NCBI RefSeq assembly: GCF_001644565.1
Contig: NZ_CP011387.1
Span: 299,001 to 363,000, forward strand
DNA length: 64,000 nt
Reading direction: 5' to 3'
Origin: Deinococcus puniceus
GTDB taxonomy: Bacteria > Deinococcota > Deinococci > Deinococcales > Deinococcaceae
Made by a program: the position numbers and the translations under genes. The stretch's first letter is position 1. Each line of letters starts with the position of its first letter. Positions 45,359 through 54,588 of the stretch are shown here, piece by piece. The notes under the pieces were generated by a model. The model saw nothing but the letters and a program-made list of their open reading frames with translations. It was not told where the DNA came from and made no database searches.

Positions 45359-45718
45359 TCAGCCGTTGGGTCTGGACTCAGCCCGCACAGCTTGCTCGAA
45401 GTACTCCAGGATCCGCTGCACTTTCTCCATCAGTTCTTGATGGGTGGTCTGAAGTTCATCCAAGCGCTGGAGCAGCTGTTTGGTGGACTCCGGCGGCACG
45501 GGATCCGCGTAGGTTCCGATTACCATCTGCACCGCTGTCCGAAATGACCGGGCCTGCCCGCCGTCGAGCAATTCGTGCGCTTGCCGAAGCTGCGCGACAG
45601 ACAGTGCACTCAGGTGGCGCTCTTTCCGTCGGCCCGTTTCCAGAAAGTACGTGCCAATTCGCTTGGACATCACACTGGGATCAATCTCGACTTCCAGAGC
45701 CAACTCAGAGGCAAGCAT
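45359..45718 (-). CDS. DNA-binding-like protein upstream of the integrase
   Basis: A 119-aa protein with an N-terminal helix-turn-helix-like stretch (LALEVEIDPSVMSKRIGTY) and a C-terminal coiled coil (LLQRLDELQTTHQELMEK). The leaderless promoter TAATCT ends 6 nt before the ATG. The same orientation and 92-nt gap suggest it is expressed ahead of the integrase and may regulate it. The 45719-45940 stretch behind it is AT-rich and without a supported gene. Confidence 0.6.
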   Translation of the reverse strand: MLASELALEVEIDPSVMSKRIGTYFLETGRRKERHLSALSVAQLRQAHELLDGGQARSFRTAVQMVIGTYADPVPPESTKQLLQRLDELQTTHQELMEKVQRILEYFEQAVRAESRPNG

Positions 45719-45940
45719 GTCAACAGATTAAAGACATTGATAATTACTATGGTGTAAAGCCAATGATATTTCATCCGTTTTCACACGTGTTCATTCGTTT
45801 GGCTATCTTCTTCCCACTCAACAAAACCCTAAACAAAAGATATCTTCACAGCGACACACCCCCGCTTGCCTTTATCGTGCCCAAATGCATCAAACAGACT
45901 TTTGCAGCAAATCGGCTTCTCGGCCTGTGGACGGCGGCCC

Positions 45941-46633
45941 ATGACTGCCGGGCATTGGGCCGCGCGGCGGGCACAACTGCGGGCAGCCTTGGCCATAGAC
46001 GGGGTGTTGACGACCGCGCAACTCACCCGCCGGGGCTGGCTGAAAGAAGCCGACGCGCTGGCGTTGCCCCGAGTAACGCGCACCTGCCGGGTCAGGGTCA
46101 CCGACGCCGAGAGCGGACATGACCTGACCTTCGTGGCGTTGAAGCCGGAGCAGCTGCAACAAGCTCCCAGAGAACTGATGCACCTCGCAGGCTTGGGCGA
46201 AGCGCGGGCACGCCTGACCCTGGCCGAGGGGGAGGTCTGGCGGCATCTCACGGCCCGAGGCGCGGGGGGGTTGGGACTGGCGCAGCAGTGGCCGGACGCC
46301 GAGATCGTGCAGTCGCTGGACGCCTCCCGCCGGTCGGACTGGGCGGTGGAATTTGATGCGGGTTACTCTCGGCGGCGGATCCGGGAGAAGGTCACGGCGG
46401 CGGCGGAAGCCGGCTTCACGCGGCTGTACTGGGCGACCAGTATTCACGCCCGAACGGGGTCGGTGCTGCGGGAGATCAACCTCTTGCAGGCCCAGGGCAA
46501 GCTGCCACGGGTGGTGCAGGCCGAGACCCGCTACGTCAACTTCTGGTCGGTGCGCGAGCCGTATGAGGGGCGGCCCCGCTGCCACAAGGCGGTAGGCCTC
46601 AGCCAAGTCTTTACGGCAACGGCAACACGATGA
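45941..46633 (+). CDS. replication-relaxation-like or plasmid-type hypothetical protein
   Basis: A 230-aa protein. An N-terminal winged-helix-like part (IDGVLTTAQLTRRGWLKEA) and a C-terminal DWAVEFDAGYSRRRIREKV, then GFTRLYWATS, recall the replication-relaxation family of plasmids, but the match is loose. The ATG at 45941 is chosen over a GTG 75 nt upstream because of the helix start. It overlaps the convergent next gene by 23 nt. Confidence 0.5.
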   Translation: MTAGHWAARRAQLRAALAIDGVLTTAQLTRRGWLKEADALALPRVTRTCRVRVTDAESGHDLTFVALKPEQLQQAPRELMHLAGLGEARARLTLAEGEVWRHLTARGAGGLGLAQQWPDAEIVQSLDASRRSDWAVEFDAGYSRRRIREKVTAAAEAGFTRLYWATSIHARTGSVLREINLLQAQGKLPRVVQAETRYVNFWSVREPYEGRPRCHKAVGLSQVFTATATR

Positions 46634-47369
46634 GATGGACGAGGGTCACGGGCTCGTCCACCGGGCGCAGGCTCGCGCGCTCGATCAATGCCGTTTCCCG
46701 GGCTTCGAGTTGCCGCAAGTAGGCCCGCATGTCACCTTCTTCGGGCACGGCTACGATCAACGGGCTGCGCCACCGAATCCTCTGGTGATCGCGGTGCAGG
46801 GCCATAAGTTTGCGCAGCCGCGGCAAGCGAATGCCGCCCCCGCTAATTGTGGCGTACAGCCGGGGATAACCGGGACGCTCGGGAATGTAGCCACCGCTCC
46901 GGGGAGACGTATCGATAAAGCGGTGGTACTTCCACTCCAAATAGCGCAGGCGATCGGGTGGCACGCGCATGACCGTAGAGGTGATTTGATCCGTGGTATC
47001 CCGTCCCTTGCATGCTGCTGTGCCCACCTTGCCCGCCTTCTTGTAGAGGTGCCGGATAACGCTGTAGTTATCACGCTCCAGCACTGCAATAGCGTCCATC
47101 AGGTATGCGCGGTCGGCAGCGGTACCCGGGGCGGCCACGTAAGGGACAGGGAAAGGTGGGGGGGTCTCGGCCAAGCCTGTTCGGCCTAGGGGGCCAAGGG
47201 TGAGCACCGCCCCGTAAATGGTCTGCAGTTCCGTGACGTAGCCATCTTCGAGAAGGATTCGCCAATTGGGTTTAGGCCCGTGCCGGGCGATCATGCTGCG
47301 GGTGGTCACAGCACCGTTCCGGGCCACGTCGATCAGAACCAGCTTGGCAATGCGGTGCGGATCGCTCAT
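46611..47369 (-). CDS. hypothetical protein, plasmid-type
   Basis: A 252-aa basic protein, ATG at 47369 with the leaderless box TACGGT ending 6 nt upstream. Residues 10-35 (VLIDVARNGAVTTRSMIARHG) read like a winged helix, and the middle has WKYHRFIDTSPRSGGYIPE. Convergent with the preceding gene. The family was not recognised. Confidence 0.6.
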   Translation of the reverse strand: MSDPHRIAKLVLIDVARNGAVTTRSMIARHGPKPNWRILLEDGYVTELQTIYGAVLTLGPLGRTGLAETPPPFPVPYVAAPGTAADRAYLMDAIAVLERDNYSVIRHLYKKAGKVGTAACKGRDTTDQITSTVMRVPPDRLRYLEWKYHRFIDTSPRSGGYIPERPGYPRLYATISGGGIRLPRLRKLMALHRDHQRIRWRSPLIVAVPEEGDMRAYLRQLEARETALIERASLRPVDEPVTLVHLIVLPLP

Positions 47370-47559
47370 GGCTCTACCGTAAGTGACTTCCCTAGAGATG
47401 ACAAGCGAAATCAATGGTTCACGCTGGTTCTGGAAAACTGTAATACAGTTCCCTTACAACAGATTTTTGAGTTCGTTTCGTTGCCTGCCCCGGACAGAAG
47501 AACAACTGAGCCCCATCCTAGGAGCGAGCCAGTATCATTGCGCCTAGAAATGACTTGCC

Positions 47560-47866
47560 TGCTGGCCCGGTACTTTGGGTTCGCTCCAGTGAACCTGCGC
47601 CCCCTCGTTGAGGAGTCGCTTCAGGGTTTCCCGTTGCTCGGGGAGAGCGCCGGCGCTCTCCCTGTGGTGACGGTGGCCTGCAGGGCGTCTGACCCCTGCT
47701 GTCGCAGGCGTTGTCTGCAAGTGCGGAGCGTACTCATCAAGACCCCCAGAAACTCAGCAAACTCCTTGGAACTGTGTTGCTGGGCCTCGACTAGCTGGAG
47801 GAACTGCAGTTAACGTTCTTCAAGTTGAGTTCGCGTGAGGTGCGCGGGTCGCCAATGGTCGGTCAC
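47560..47866 (-). pseudogene. IS630-family transposase fragment
   Basis: On the minus strand the sequence encodes MTDHWRPAHLTRTQLEER, an early TAA at codon 19, then QFLQLVEAQQHSSKEFAEF and LGVLMSTLRTCRQRLRQQG, a frameshift, and PEQRETLKRLLNEGAQVHW. This is the N-terminal helix-turn-helix part of IS630-type transposases. The catalytic part is gone. It is the main content of the 47370-48013 gap; the remainder up to 48013 is AT-rich and empty. Confidence 0.65.
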
Positions 47867-48013
47867 CCACAAAGTTTATCGTCCCTTATTGCAGCCGAAA
47901 TTAATAAGTAAAATTAAGCTAATTCTGTCCCCAATTTGTCAAGCCCTTTTGTACATTTGGGTTATTGAGCGTAAAATCACCTGTGAAATTAATAGTAGAA
48001 TTAGCTGACTTCA

Positions 48014-48970
48014 CTAAATCAATCTGGACTCTGCCTCGAATATCGCTACTCTTAATTCATTCCATAAAATAAGATCGTAATTCGCCAAGGATCTAAGTGA
48101 AGACTTCATCTTCTGATCTATACCACCCGTATCAAATCCGTATGGCGCTAAGTGAGATCTTACTGCAGATGAGATTATATGATAGAACCACTTCCCTTTG
48201 AAGCTTATAGGGAAGCTTCCACTATCAAAAATATCTAAGCCTTGCTGTATAAACGAATCGACTTGAGTTTCTGGTATACCTTTTAAATATGCATCTGATA
48301 CAAGTGAATCCCTATAATTTTTCAGAGCTATTGGATCTGTTTTATCATGGAAAGGTACGTTTATCTTGGAAGGCTTGAAGCCAATATTGCTACCTATTCC
48401 CAATACGTCATTCGCATAGCACAAAGCTGCCCAATCTCTCCAAATAGCAGCGACCTCCCGTGAGCCTGAATATTTTATTTTACTTTTGACTGTTAAATGA
48501 TCCGCGGAGGCCGATGCAGCAATCAACTCGACTATGTTAGTGTTCTCGAATAGAGAACTTTCTATATCGTAATTAGGGGTGTATACAACATGCGGGTTAG
48601 AAATTTTCGCAGCTTTAGAATCATCTAAATCTTTATCAAGCATAAAGAGACAACAGTACTTGTCCACAGCAATGCGACCCGAAAGCTCGCCTCGTCTTTG
48701 AAGCTCTTTGAAAAGATTAATGATAGCATGCTTTCCAGATGTTCCTTTAGAGAGGCCTATAGAGGATTGATCTACATTTTCTATTCTGATAATCGCAAAC
48801 TGTACTTGCGCTGAGGTTCTGCCCGCTTGGATGAGTTTACTATAGACATAGGGGTCATTGTCCTTACCTTCAACAATGATCAAAATTCCTGCTCCTTGCA
48901 TGGTAGCAGTAGCAAGGAATGAAGCCGATGTTCTCATGGGGAAATCTGGATCAGTGTTTGGTTGAGTCAT
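48014..48970 (-). CDS. DUF4435 TOPRIM-type nuclease (AriB-like), PARIS-like system
   Basis: A 318-aa protein. The N-terminal IIVEGKDND supplies the TOPRIM Glu (E34), and FMLDKDLDD holds the DxD (D112 and D114). This combination is the DUF4435 layout found in AriB, the effector of the PARIS anti-phage system, which in known cases cleaves a host tRNA-Lys when released. It overlaps the upstream ATPase gene by 4 nt. The DNA is much more AT-rich than its surroundings, so it is a recent arrival. Confidence 0.65.
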   Translation of the reverse strand: MTQPNTDPDFPMRTSASFLATATMQGAGILIIVEGKDNDPYVYSKLIQAGRTSAQVQFAIIRIENVDQSSIGLSKGTSGKHAIINLFKELQRRGELSGRIAVDKYCCLFMLDKDLDDSKAAKISNPHVVYTPNYDIESSLFENTNIVELIAASASADHLTVKSKIKYSGSREVAAIWRDWAALCYANDVLGIGSNIGFKPSKINVPFHDKTDPIALKNYRDSLVSDAYLKGIPETQVDSFIQQGLDIFDSGSFPISFKGKWFYHIISSAVRSHLAPYGFDTGGIDQKMKSSLRSLANYDLILWNELRVAIFEAESRLI

Positions 48971-50097
48971 ATTTTTATAAAATTTGTATTTTTGTTTGAC
49001 GAAACAATCTCTGGAGAGTGGGTCGCCATTACAATTTGAGCTTCAGGATTGATTGAGGTCATCGCATCAAGCAGTTTATTTTGCCATGAAACATGCATAG
49101 AGAGTTCAGGCTCATCAATAATAACTAAACCATTTCCTGCATTTGCGATGTTTATCAAGATAAACAGGACGTGTTTCTCTCCAGATGAGAGTCTATCTAA
49201 ATATATTCTCTTGTTGCTCTGACTGTAGAAGTGTATGTTGTTGCGGAAATATCTAACCGATATTTCCTCAGAGAGTAGGTCACTCAAGATATTCTGTAAT
49301 GCGTTTCTGGGCTGGTTAATATTATCGGAAAATTCTTGCAAACCAGATATTTCGTCCACAATACGTTTAAATCCGGGTTCGTCAGCGTATCTCCTTGAGA
49401 ATTCTTCATACGAAATTTCGAAATCCCTTAATTTAAACTTTGGCCGATCCGACACAAACCGCATCAGTTGCAGATAACCATGTCGTCTCTGATGTTCACT
49501 CATATATGAAGGAGGCCCATCACCCACAATGAGATCGACTATAAAACCCTCTTGCTTCTCTTGAATCTGCGAAAGCAATCTATTATTGTAGATAGTCCAT
49601 AAGTTTTTAATGTTTTTGCCGAATGTTTCGGATTCGTCTCCGGATATAGTTTTTTCAAACTTATGCAATCTGTCTATTCTCAAATAAGTGACATCAAGTG
49701 GAAGACTACTTGAACTTGAGTCGAGATTTTTCCAGATGAACAGGTTTTCATCAACCAAGTCATCATGTTCACCTAAGTAATCGAAATCCATCTCAGGAAA
49801 CTGACTGTAAAAATCTATATCCTCAGCAGCAGAAGAGTAAATGACCTTTCGTGATATACTCTTTGTTAATTCAGTTCTGTATTCTGGTGCGTCAATCCTT
49901 ACTCTGCACTCTGAGAACTCTACCTCTTTGATATGCTGTGTGTCATTGCTAAATGAACTTGCAACTAAATCTAGAATAGTCGTCTTCCCCTTACCATTTC
50001 TACCATAAATTATATTCGTTCCTGCCTCAAATTTTATCCTTGTTGTTCCGCTCCTGCCAAGGAGATTGCTTATAGTCATATTACGTATTTTAGCCAT
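48967..50097 (-). CDS. AAA/ABC-type ATPase (AriA-like), PARIS-like system
   Basis: A 376-aa ATPase of the AAA_15/AAA_21 group. Walker A is GRNGKGKT (residues 32-39), the signature is LSSGEKHVLF, Walker B is VIIDEPELSMH, and the switch His is in ATHSPEIV. The ATG at 50097 has GGGGAA upstream; an ATG 30 nt earlier is possible. With the DUF4435 partner in the order ATPase then TOPRIM and a 4-nt overlap, it matches PARIS architecture, though a different ATPase-TOPRIM system cannot be excluded. Confidence 0.7.
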   Translation of the reverse strand: MAKIRNMTISNLLGRSGTTRIKFEAGTNIIYGRNGKGKTTILDLVASSFSNDTQHIKEVEFSECRVRIDAPEYRTELTKSISRKVIYSSAAEDIDFYSQFPEMDFDYLGEHDDLVDENLFIWKNLDSSSSSLPLDVTYLRIDRLHKFEKTISGDESETFGKNIKNLWTIYNNRLLSQIQEKQEGFIVDLIVGDGPPSYMSEHQRRHGYLQLMRFVSDRPKFKLRDFEISYEEFSRRYADEPGFKRIVDEISGLQEFSDNINQPRNALQNILSDLLSEEISVRYFRNNIHFYSQSNKRIYLDRLSSGEKHVLFILINIANAGNGLVIIDEPELSMHVSWQNKLLDAMTSINPEAQIVMATHSPEIVSSNKNTNFIKI

Positions 50098-50645
50098 TTC
50101 ACTTTTCCCCGAATTCATGTAAAACAATTTGTTTCACAGATCTGTTTGGATGACGAGCTATGCATGCAGACCACTATCGATAATTTATACTTATTGCCTA
50201 TCATCCTCCTGGAATGATTCCCCCATTAGGGGGGGTGATATCCGGGCTCAAGACTATTTCGAGACATGTGTTTTTTTGTGACGCTTTGCTTGTGATGAAC
50301 CAACTGTAGTGTATGCCGAATAGTTTCGAGTGCGTTCAACAAATTTGGATATTTCTCCATGCCCGCACGAATTTTGAGGGTGGAATCTGCCAGCCGAAAA
50401 ATCAAAGTCTTGTCATCCTCCCGTGAAGGAGTTGAAGGCACGCCTCCGGATCGGGTGGCAGCGCGTTCGGTATATCCGGCACCCAAAACAACTTCTTCGC
50501 AGCTACCTTTCGTCGTGAATTTCAGCCGAGGTCAATAGTGGTAGTCCGTTGAGTTGTCTTGGGGATCCCAGAAACACGTTGTTTTTCGCGGCGTGGTTTG
50601 ATCGACCTCAGCGATGGACACGGCCTTTGGCTCGTTCATCAGGCT

Positions 50646-50683
50646 CAGGCAACGGACTACCAATAGTGGGCGTCCGTTGCCTG
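50646..50683. repeat. 12-bp inverted repeat beside the replication gene (50128-50748 gap)
   Basis: CAGGCAACGGAC (50646-50657) and GTCCGTTGCCTG (50672-50683) are perfect complements around a 14-nt loop. The loop and second arm (CAATAGTGGGCGTCCGTTG) are nearly repeated directly at 50533 (CAATAGTGGTAGTCCGTTG). The element is 65 nt beyond the replication-protein stop codon, so an origin or operator role is possible. Elsewhere in this 620-nt gap, a weak 86-codon minus-strand frame (50226-50486) and a CCCCC/GGGGG hairpin (50219-50234) are present without further support. Confidence 0.5.
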
Positions 50684-50748
50684 TTGAACATAAAACTGCT
50701 TGTTCGACAGGCTGAGACAATGTACATTGCCCTCATGTGTCAGAGTTG

Positions 50749-53085
50749 TCAATTTGTCGTTCCAGACGCAGATTTTTGATCTTTGTGTACGTTGTGTATA
50801 TCTGAACCAGATTTCTGGTAGAGGCGGTAAGGTACACCTGATGCTGTTCTGGGGAGCGCTTCAACCACATACCCTGCCTCATAGAGTGCTGGGGCCAATC
50901 GGCGGAGCAGTTCACCTAGGCCCCGGGCTGACCGAGGCCAATCGCGTGGTGTGTGCCCGTCTGGATAGGCCTGCTCGGTCAATTCAAGCAGCAACGCTTG
51001 GACTGGCCCTTTCCACTCTCCTTGGTTCATGAGGTGCATCAGGGCAGCTGCCAGCAGATCGTCCTCCAGCAGCTGATAGGAACTCTTGCTCCGCATGGCG
51101 GAGTAGGTGGCTAAAAATGTTCCCGCTGGCCAGGGCAAATTGGGCTCTGCCGCCACCATCAGACGGGCGAAATCCGCCATTCGAGGGGGGTCAGGCAGGC
51201 TCACGGTAGGCAGGCGTTGCAGCGCACTGTCCAGCACCGTGCACAGTGCGCCCAGCAATGCAGGCTGAACCTCAGTGAATCGATGCCAGAACTCTGCTTC
51301 CGAGCGTCTGGCAGATGGAGCTAGGCCCCCGAGTGTGACCACGAGCGCACGATCCATCAGATCGGCACGTTCTACGAGGTCGGGAATGCCATTGATGATC
51401 ACGGGGCGAATGGCTTCCAAAACAGACTCGCCCCGGTCGGTGTATAGCTCCCGGGAGGTCATCGTCCCACCCGTTGAAAGCACACACAGGGCGTCGCTCA
51501 TCCAATGCGGAACAGCGGAAAGGTTTTCATAATCAAGGACATACGCATTGACGGCGGCAACGAATAAATCCTGCGCCGACCGGGGCGCGCTTCGCCGGGT
51601 GGCCCGCCCCGGATCCACGAGGCGCTTCAACACGCTCGACACGGTGCTTTTGCCCTGCCCATGTGCCCCCCCAATTGCCAGAACTGGATAGGGGCTCATC
51701 CCTGACAACCCTGCCAAAAGCCATCCTATGATGAGGAGAAATCCATCATCGTCGACAGTGAGAAATTGTCTGAGATCTGCGAGACTTCCTCCCCAGGTGG
51801 GTACCGGTAACATGCCCATACCTAGTGGACGCACAAAACGCACCGGGCACTCACCTGCAGGCATCAGGCGCGGCCTGCCTGCTCCCAGTTCAACGACTTG
51901 CCAGTCAGGCCGTCCGAGATCAAGGTAAGAGCGTCCCAAAAAATGCCGCGCCCGCAGGCCCACTGGATGGATTACCCCGTCCCGGCGGGCAAGCGCACCT
52001 AACAAGCCAAGGATTTCATTGCTCCCCTGCGAACTGATTACGCTCTGCTCCGCTTCGTAGGCCAAGAGGCTAACGTATTCCCGAGCGCTCTGGGAAGGCA
52101 GCGGGTGGTGTTCTAGACGGCCATCATGGGAAAACGACACGTAGGGTTGCCCATGATCATCGCACCACCACTCGCCACCGTCAGCTTGGATCCGCTCCAT
52201 TAAGCGCACGGACAGAGGCACATTGCCATGGTGGCTTGCCTTCTCGGTGACTGAAGCATTGAATCCGTCTTCAATCCCACGGCGGAGTGTGTCATCGACT
52301 TCGTCAGCGGGCAGCTTGATTTTTAAGGCGGCGCGGCGCAATTCCGGCTCTATGTCTTCCCGTCGGAGATGGCCTGACCGAATCAAGCGCCCGGCCTCAA
52401 ATGCCACCCGGTTGAGCGTCGTGTTTCGTTGGCCGGGCTCAGCGGCAGCAAGCTGACCCACGAGGTCTTTTGGCGCTACGCGACCCGGTTTGAGCTCCTT
52501 GAGTTTCACTGACGGATTTCCGAAAGCGGCAATGATCTGCGACAACTCATACCTGTTGTCGGTTTGTTCGGTCATCTGGCAGAGGAACGGTTCATTCTTC
52601 CGGTGCCATGAACCAGGAACCCGCATCGTTCGGTTAAGCCCCTGACAGTCATCTGGGCAACTTCCCACGCGCAGAGCAAGACTTTTCTGCAAGCCATTCC
52701 ACTGTGCAGATGGCAACACTGGGATCGGTTGGGGAAGGATCCAGTACACGTGGAATTTGCCAGGACTCGTCGCCACGATCAGACTGGGTTCTAGTGGCCA
52801 GCTTTCGGGCAGGGGTTGACCATCAAAATCAGCGAAAAAAGCCCGGATATGGGTCACATTCTCGTTTTTTCGTCCTAGACCGTCACCCTGATTGATCATC
52901 AGAAAAACGCCCGCACCCTGCTCATTCAGAGCCAGCAAACGGCTGGTGTCATGGTGGATGCCGCTCATCCAACGGCGTTTGGGCACACGACCGTCCTTGG
53001 TGTTGCGATCATCGATGGTCTGGAAAGTGTGCGGGCCAGAAAAATAGGCCAGAAACTGCTGCATTTCGGCGGGCAGTTCGCTCAT
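50749..53085 (-). CDS. primase-helicase-type replication protein of the island
   Basis: A 778-aa protein. The N-terminal RepB-like primase region has FFADFDGQPLPESW (about residue 85) and IVATSPGKFHVYW. A helical linker follows, then an ATPase with Walker A GGAHGQGKST (Lys 479) and a Walker B-like YVLDYENLS, as in DUF927/D5-type helicases of phages and integrative elements. It probably starts replication of the excised element. It lies next to the excisionase gene, a usual pairing. Confidence 0.75.
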   Translation of the reverse strand: MSELPAEMQQFLAYFSGPHTFQTIDDRNTKDGRVPKRRWMSGIHHDTSRLLALNEQGAGVFLMINQGDGLGRKNENVTHIRAFFADFDGQPLPESWPLEPSLIVATSPGKFHVYWILPQPIPVLPSAQWNGLQKSLALRVGSCPDDCQGLNRTMRVPGSWHRKNEPFLCQMTEQTDNRYELSQIIAAFGNPSVKLKELKPGRVAPKDLVGQLAAAEPGQRNTTLNRVAFEAGRLIRSGHLRREDIEPELRRAALKIKLPADEVDDTLRRGIEDGFNASVTEKASHHGNVPLSVRLMERIQADGGEWWCDDHGQPYVSFSHDGRLEHHPLPSQSAREYVSLLAYEAEQSVISSQGSNEILGLLGALARRDGVIHPVGLRARHFLGRSYLDLGRPDWQVVELGAGRPRLMPAGECPVRFVRPLGMGMLPVPTWGGSLADLRQFLTVDDDGFLLIIGWLLAGLSGMSPYPVLAIGGAHGQGKSTVSSVLKRLVDPGRATRRSAPRSAQDLFVAAVNAYVLDYENLSAVPHWMSDALCVLSTGGTMTSRELYTDRGESVLEAIRPVIINGIPDLVERADLMDRALVVTLGGLAPSARRSEAEFWHRFTEVQPALLGALCTVLDSALQRLPTVSLPDPPRMADFARLMVAAEPNLPWPAGTFLATYSAMRSKSSYQLLEDDLLAAALMHLMNQGEWKGPVQALLLELTEQAYPDGHTPRDWPRSARGLGELLRRLAPALYEAGYVVEALPRTASGVPYRLYQKSGSDIHNVHKDQKSASGTTN

Positions 53086-53169
53086 CCAACCACCGTTCGC
53101 TTGGGGTTAGAAGGAGAAGCGTCAGGTTGGAAGCGGCCAGCGGTACATGGTACGTTGAAGTCCGTTCGC

Positions 53170-53202
53170 CATGCGTCGCCCTCTTGCCCAGGGCGACGCA
53201 TG
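53170..53202. terminator. strong hairpin between excisionase and replication genes
   Basis: CATGCGTCGCCCT pairs perfectly over 13 bp with AGGGCGACGCATG around a 7-nt loop. It begins at the excisionase stop. There is no T run, so it may attenuate rather than end transcription. Confidence 0.55.
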
Positions 53203-53406
53203 TTAGTTGAGACCCCGAGTTTCGCCTTTCATCAACAGATCAATGGTGGCCGTAGGGAAGAGCAACTTTCGATTACGGTATTTCACAATTTTTACTTTGC
53301 CTGACCGAGCGATGGCGTAGAGTGCGTCGCGCCCAAAACAGACGTGCCCATACTTTTCGCGTTGATAGACGATGGCCTCTGGAACAGTCAGCAGTAGCTT
53401 TGTCAC
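53203..53406 (-). CDS. excisionase-like helix-turn-helix protein
   Basis: A 67-aa protein of the MerR-like HTH_17/excisionase type: LLLTVPEAIVYQREKYGHV, then FGRDALYAIARSGKVKIVK and LLFPTATIDLLMKGE. The GTG start at 53406 has an AGGAGG ribosome site 6 nt upstream. Excisionases bend att DNA to favour excision by the integrase. It is divergent from the zinc-finger gene and 1.1 kb from attR. Confidence 0.8.
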   Translation of the reverse strand: MTKLLLTVPEAIVYQREKYGHVCFGRDALYAIARSGKVKIVKYRNRKLLFPTATIDLLMKGETRGLN

Positions 53407-53509
53407 GGAACCTCCTGAGCGAGTACGGCTCAAACCGTTTCTCCTCGGACGCCACCGTATCAATTCGCTCTGAGCAGAATCATCCTGAAAAGGGTAACAT
53501 TTGGGTGAC

Positions 53510-54364
53510 ATGACCAAGCCATCAGATTCCTGGGCTGAACTGCGGCTCCTTAGATTCCACTGGTTTCGTCCTGCTGCGCTGCTCGACAACGACCATCCAG
53601 ATACACGCGCCGTACTTGAGGCTCATGCTCAGGAATTAAGGAGGTACGGAGACTGGCCGTGGCGCAACGAACGTTACATCTGCGCCTCAAGGGCGGGTCA
53701 ATGGATTGCCACCCGCCCGCTCGATGCCCCTCAGTTGTTTGATGCGTTCGCTCAACCCAATGCGTCGGATGAAACCATCGTGAAGCTGTGCCAGACATAC
53801 GGAATGCTGACTACCCATGGCCTCAATCCCGTAGTGCGATCTTCCCAGTTTCCAAATCCTTACATCAATGACAAGTACGTCATTGATTCAGCTTCGAGTT
53901 GGCGCTTGTCTATGACAACCCTATCCATCGCGGTTAAGCTCCACGAATACGCCAACCATCAGATCACTTCTCTCGAGTTGAAGAATTTTTTGGCGGAGTA
54001 TGCCGATGGGGCAATCCGCGAATACATCTTCAACACTCTTCAAATCACCGCGCTGAGAGAGTTTAGTATTCAGGAAGCACAAACACTCACCTATCATTTG
54101 ATTGACCGGGAACATACGATCAACGTTCACATCAAAGCTGAACTCAACGAAGAATCAGGTCAATTGGGGTGGTCGATCGTACCTCAAGACTTAGAGTCTG
54201 CTATTTGGACACTCTTTATTCAGTCGGTGACTGGGCAGGGCAAAATTAAACGCTGTGAGCACTGCGCAAAAATTTACACCCATGCGTTGCACAAAGACCG
54301 TATGTACTGTAGCGGGGCTTGCAAGCAGCGGGCCAGCCGTGAGCGTCGCCGTCAGCAAGCTTAA
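53510..54364 (+). CDS. CGNR-type zinc-finger protein
   Basis: A 284-aa protein with a C-terminal zinc ribbon, CEHCAKIYTHALHKDRMYC and SGACKQRASRERRR (Cys-x2-Cys and Cys-x3-Cys), followed by a basic tail. This is the CGNR zinc finger found in putative transcription factors. The N-terminal part has no recognised domain. The ATG at 53510 follows TAACAT by 9 nt. It is the last gene before attR. Confidence 0.75.
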   Translation: MTKPSDSWAELRLLRFHWFRPAALLDNDHPDTRAVLEAHAQELRRYGDWPWRNERYICASRAGQWIATRPLDAPQLFDAFAQPNASDETIVKLCQTYGMLTTHGLNPVVRSSQFPNPYINDKYVIDSASSWRLSMTTLSIAVKLHEYANHQITSLELKNFLAEYADGAIREYIFNTLQITALREFSIQEAQTLTYHLIDREHTINVHIKAELNEESGQLGWSIVPQDLESAIWTLFIQSVTGQGKIKRCEHCAKIYTHALHKDRMYCSGACKQRASRERRRQQA

Positions 54365-54367
54365 ACA

Positions 54368-54386
54368 CTGCCACATCAGTGCCACG
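54368..54386 (+). repeat. CTGCCACA and GTGCCACG near attR (possible arm sites)
   Basis: Two copies of a GTGCCACA-like octamer, 11 nt apart as at attL, lie 118 nt inside attR. Together with the three copies near attL they may be integrase arm sites. Confidence 0.4.
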
Positions 54387-54503
54387 AATCGGGCCGTCTG
54401 GCACCGGAAACTGGCGTTTGAGCTAAGGATAGGCCCGGAAGAAAACGCGTGCACGAGGCTGTTAACGCATCAAGCCGTCTGGGGACGTTTTGGTTCAGGG
54501 CAG

Positions 54504-54549
<46 letters not shown>

Positions 54550-54552
54550 TAA

Positions 54553-54578
54553 GCCCCCGTCATAGCGTTGATGGGGGC
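54553..54578. terminator. original tRNA-Lys terminator, now beyond attR
   Basis: GCCCCC and GGGGGC arms with a TCA/TGA extension lie just after the attR core and are followed by CTCTTTCTGG. Before insertion this would have followed tRNA-Lys directly. It now faces the HD-domain gene, whose 3' end is 11 nt away. Confidence 0.65.
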
Positions 54579-54588
54579 CTCTTTCTGG

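Noticed and set aside
50226..50486. 86-codon minus-strand frame upstream of the ATPase
   Set aside because: TTG start, no promoter or ribosome site and no recognised family; kept only as a note in the gap entry.
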